The notes under the pieces were generated by a model. That model did no database searches. It was not told where the DNA came from and saw only the letters and a program-made list of their open reading frames with translations. A stretch of DNA of 7,532 bases. Source: Candidatus Hydrogenedentota bacterium. GTDB taxonomy: Bacteria; Hydrogenedentota; Hydrogenedentia; Hydrogenedentales; SLHB01. Shown here piece after piece: positions 6,347 through 7,532 of this stretch; the stretch's first letter is position 1; every line of letters begins with the position of its first letter. The DNA lies in the NCBI GenBank assembly GCA_003552765.1, contig PUOI01000463.1:1-7532 (forward strand), read 5' to 3'. Both the position numbers and the translations under genes were made by a program.

Positions 6347-6400
6347 GAGGTGGCACGGGCTTCCAGCCCGTGATTCATGGCCTGGAAGGCATGCCGCCTC
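6347..6400. repeat. REP-like double-hairpin palindrome, copy B
   Basis: Same element as copy A, 54 nt long. The outer arms are GAGGTGGCA (6347-6355) and TGCCGCCTC (6392-6400), with one T-G wobble in place of T-A. The first hairpin is unchanged. The second has lost one C, weakening its stem. The substitution in the outer arm keeps pairing only in RNA, or reflects simple drift. Confidence 0.8.
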
Positions 6401-6466
6401 CTAGCGCGTTCATTTCGGCGGTCAACAAGTTTAGGCTTGACGCTCCACTAGTTAGGAGACCACCAT

Positions 6467-6997
6467 ATGAAATACTTCAAGAGCAGCCAGCCCATGCCCG
6501 GCAAAGGGCTGGGCTACACCTATTACGAGTGCGACGAATCCCACAACGTAAACCGGTATGTCACCTTCATCCCCGCGACCGGGGAGACCAAGCGCGTGGC
6601 GGATCCCGTGGTGAAAAAGCTTTACCATCCAGAATCCCTGATGGAGGCCACGGAAGAGGAATTCCGCCGGCATTGGCCCGACGGCGTGGAGGAAGGCGCG
6701 AACACCCAGGAGACCGGCGGCGCGGCCGCTCCTAGCGACGCGGGAATGCCGGCAGACGCCTGGGGTTACATCAATCCCGGCATGACGGTGGCCGAGGCCA
6801 TGAGCCTTCACCCCCGCGCGGGAGAAGTGTTTGCGGCGTTCAATCTTGGCGCATGCGGCTATTGCGGCATCAGCGGTTACGAAACGATCGGGCAGGTGTG
6901 CGCGGTGTACGGGGTGGACGTGAATACGCTGATCGAAGTGCTGGAAGAATTGATCGCGCAGGAGCAGGAGGCTAGCCAGAGCGGTGAGAATCCGTAG
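6467..6997 (+). CDS. Small DUF1858-like CxxC protein with unknown N-terminal region
   Basis: A 176-residue, probably soluble acidic protein without signal peptide or membrane segment. AGGAG at 6454-6458 lies 8 nt before the ATG and supports the start. Residues about 100-163 (from YINPGMTVAEAMSLHPRAGE through CGYC to TLIEVLEEL) match the pattern of DUF1858, also called the hybrid-cluster-protein-associated disulfide domain. They include the Cys130-Gly-Tyr-Cys133 pair, and Cys145 is a third cysteine nearby. Related domains lie at the start of ScdA/RIC iron-sulfur repair proteins, so a thiol-redox or metal-cluster role is plausible but unproven. Residues 1-70 form a compact aromatic region with one cysteine (Cys22) that I do not recognise. 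Residues 71-98 are a Gly/Ala/Glu-rich linker. DUF1858 proteins are often little more than this domain, so the N-terminal addition is notable. Neighbours give no functional hint. Confidence 0.8.
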   Translation: MKYFKSSQPMPGKGLGYTYYECDESHNVNRYVTFIPATGETKRVADPVVKKLYHPESLMEATEEEFRRHWPDGVEEGANTQETGGAAAPSDAGMPADAWGYINPGMTVAEAMSLHPRAGEVFAAFNLGACGYCGISGYETIGQVCAVYGVDVNTLIEVLEELIAQEQEASQSGENP

Positions 6998-7092
6998 CTG
7001 CTGGAGCGCCCTGCCGGAAGGCGAGACCGCAATTGCCGGATGTTCTTCACTGGAGCAGCCGCTTACCCGTCGAGCGGGGAAAGAGCGCGCCG

Positions 7093-7122
7093 TTGCGCGG
7101 CTCGCGTTCGCGTTGGTACAAT
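7093..7122 (+). promoter_or_regulatory. Candidate promoter of the yebC-like gene
   Basis: TTGCGC (7093-7098) and TACAAT (7117-7122) are separated by 18 bp, giving a leader of about 60 nt. A second reading uses TTGGTA (7113-7118) with TTATAT (7137-7142), also 18 bp apart. The gap between genes (6998-7188) shows no intrinsic terminator, so read-through from upstream is also possible. Confidence 0.4.
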
Positions 7123-7188
7123 AACCAGGTGTGATGTTATATATGAATTAGACGTATCGTCGAAAATGAAACTAATGGAGCAAAGTGT

Positions 7189-7532
7189 ATGTCAGGTCAC
7201 TCAAAGTGGAGCACCATCAAACGCAAGAAGTGGGCGCAGGACGCCAAGCGGGGCCAGATTTTCTCGAAGCTGGCGAAGGAGATTTCCGTCGCGGCCCGTT
7301 TGGGCGGCGGCGATCCGGAGATGAATCCCCGGTTGCGCACGGTCTTGCTTGAGGCCAAGTCGCAAAACATGCCCAAGGATAACGTGGACCGCGCCATCAA
7401 GAAGGGGACGGGCGAGCTTCCGGGCACGAGTTACGAGGAAACCCATTACGAAGGCTATGCGCCGGGCGGCGTGGCCGTGGTGGTGGAGGTGTTGACGGAC
7501 AACAAGAACCGCACGGTCGCCGAGATCCGGCA
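7189..7532 (+). CDS. yebC: YebC/PmpR/TACO1 family protein, 3'-truncated by window edge
   Basis: The first 114 codons of a protein usually about 240-250 residues long. The N-terminus [14 protein letters not shown], then [42 protein letters not shown] and [14 protein letters not shown], follow the family signature almost word for word. Members were long annotated as DNA-binding transcriptional regulators. More recent work links the family to the ribosome and to relief of stalling, as for mitochondrial TACO1. GGAG at 7177-7180 lies 8 nt before the ATG. In many bacteria the gene sits beside ruvC or ruvA, which would lie beyond this window. No anomaly is seen in the visible part. Confidence 0.95.
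   Translation, partial: MSGHSKWSTIKRKKWAQDAKRGQIFSKLAKEISVAARLGGGDPEMNPRLRTVLLEAKSQNMPKDNVDRAIKKGTGELPGTSYEETHYEGYAPGGVAVVVEVLTDNKNRTVAEIR

Larger units (their letters stand above)
6146..6448. repeat. Two tandem copies of a ~152-bp repeat
   Basis: Copy A (about 6146-6297) and copy B (about 6298-6448) start with TAGTACC and share TTGTGGGTA, then the palindromic element, CCTAGCGCGTTCA, and GGCGGTCAACAAGTTTAGG near the end. The spacing is 152 bp, falling to 151 after a 1-nt deletion in copy B. The start of a third copy (CACTAGTTAGG) runs into the ribosome site of the next gene. Together the copies fill most of the space between the porin 2 terminator and the next gene. Confidence 0.85.

Noticed and set aside
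6195..6400. CRISPR array
   Set aside because: There are only two units about 152 bp apart, the intervening sequence is itself repeated, and no cas gene is present.
7040..7324. Forward frame of 94 codons before and over the yebC start
   Set aside because: It overlaps the clear YebC N-terminus in another frame and has a low-complexity Arg-rich composition.

Overview
The window is a GC-rich stretch of a Gram-negative bacterial chromosome. All supported genes lie on the + strand. The Gram-negative call rests on two outer-membrane beta-barrel proteins with cleavable signal peptides and a terminal phenylalanine. Housekeeping genes (alpha-glucan phosphorylase, YebC) flank the accessory part, so this looks like ordinary chromosome, not a plasmid or phage. 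The alginate-export-like porins, the short GGCTTCCAGCC-type palindromic repeats and the DUF1858-type protein recall Planctomycetes or Hydrogenedentes-like environmental genomes. That placement is an impression and cannot be proven from this window.

Layout: (1) 2-2332, an alpha-glucan (glycogen) phosphorylase whose N-terminus lies before the window. (2) 2333-2606, a non-coding gap. (3) 2607-4273, a complete transcription unit: promoter, about 313-nt leader, porin gene, hairpin on the stop codon, terminator. (4) 4400-6060, a second unit of the same design, a diverged tandem duplicate displaced by about 1.79 kb. (5) 6146-6448, a tandem pair of about 152-bp repeats, each carrying a 54-55 nt REP-like double-hairpin palindrome. 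(6) 6467-6997, a small acidic protein with an unrecognised N-terminal part and a C-terminal DUF1858-like CxxC domain. (7) 7189 to the window end, the first 114 codons of a YebC/PmpR/TACO1 family gene.

The main novelty candidate is the porin leader. The two copies share a near-consensus promoter with an identical 17-bp spacer and almost equal leader length. They also share a 51-nt block with a single difference, a 21-codon mini-ORF ending at the same stop, and a hairpin just before the porin ribosome binding site. The promoter-proximal parts of the leaders are unrelated, so the shared block looks selected, either as a structured regulatory RNA or as a leader peptide. I matched it to no riboswitch class I can recall. 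The phosphorylase degrades storage or imported glucan inside the cell and the porins would admit small solutes through the outer membrane. A functional link through sugar uptake is possible, but the sequence does not show it.
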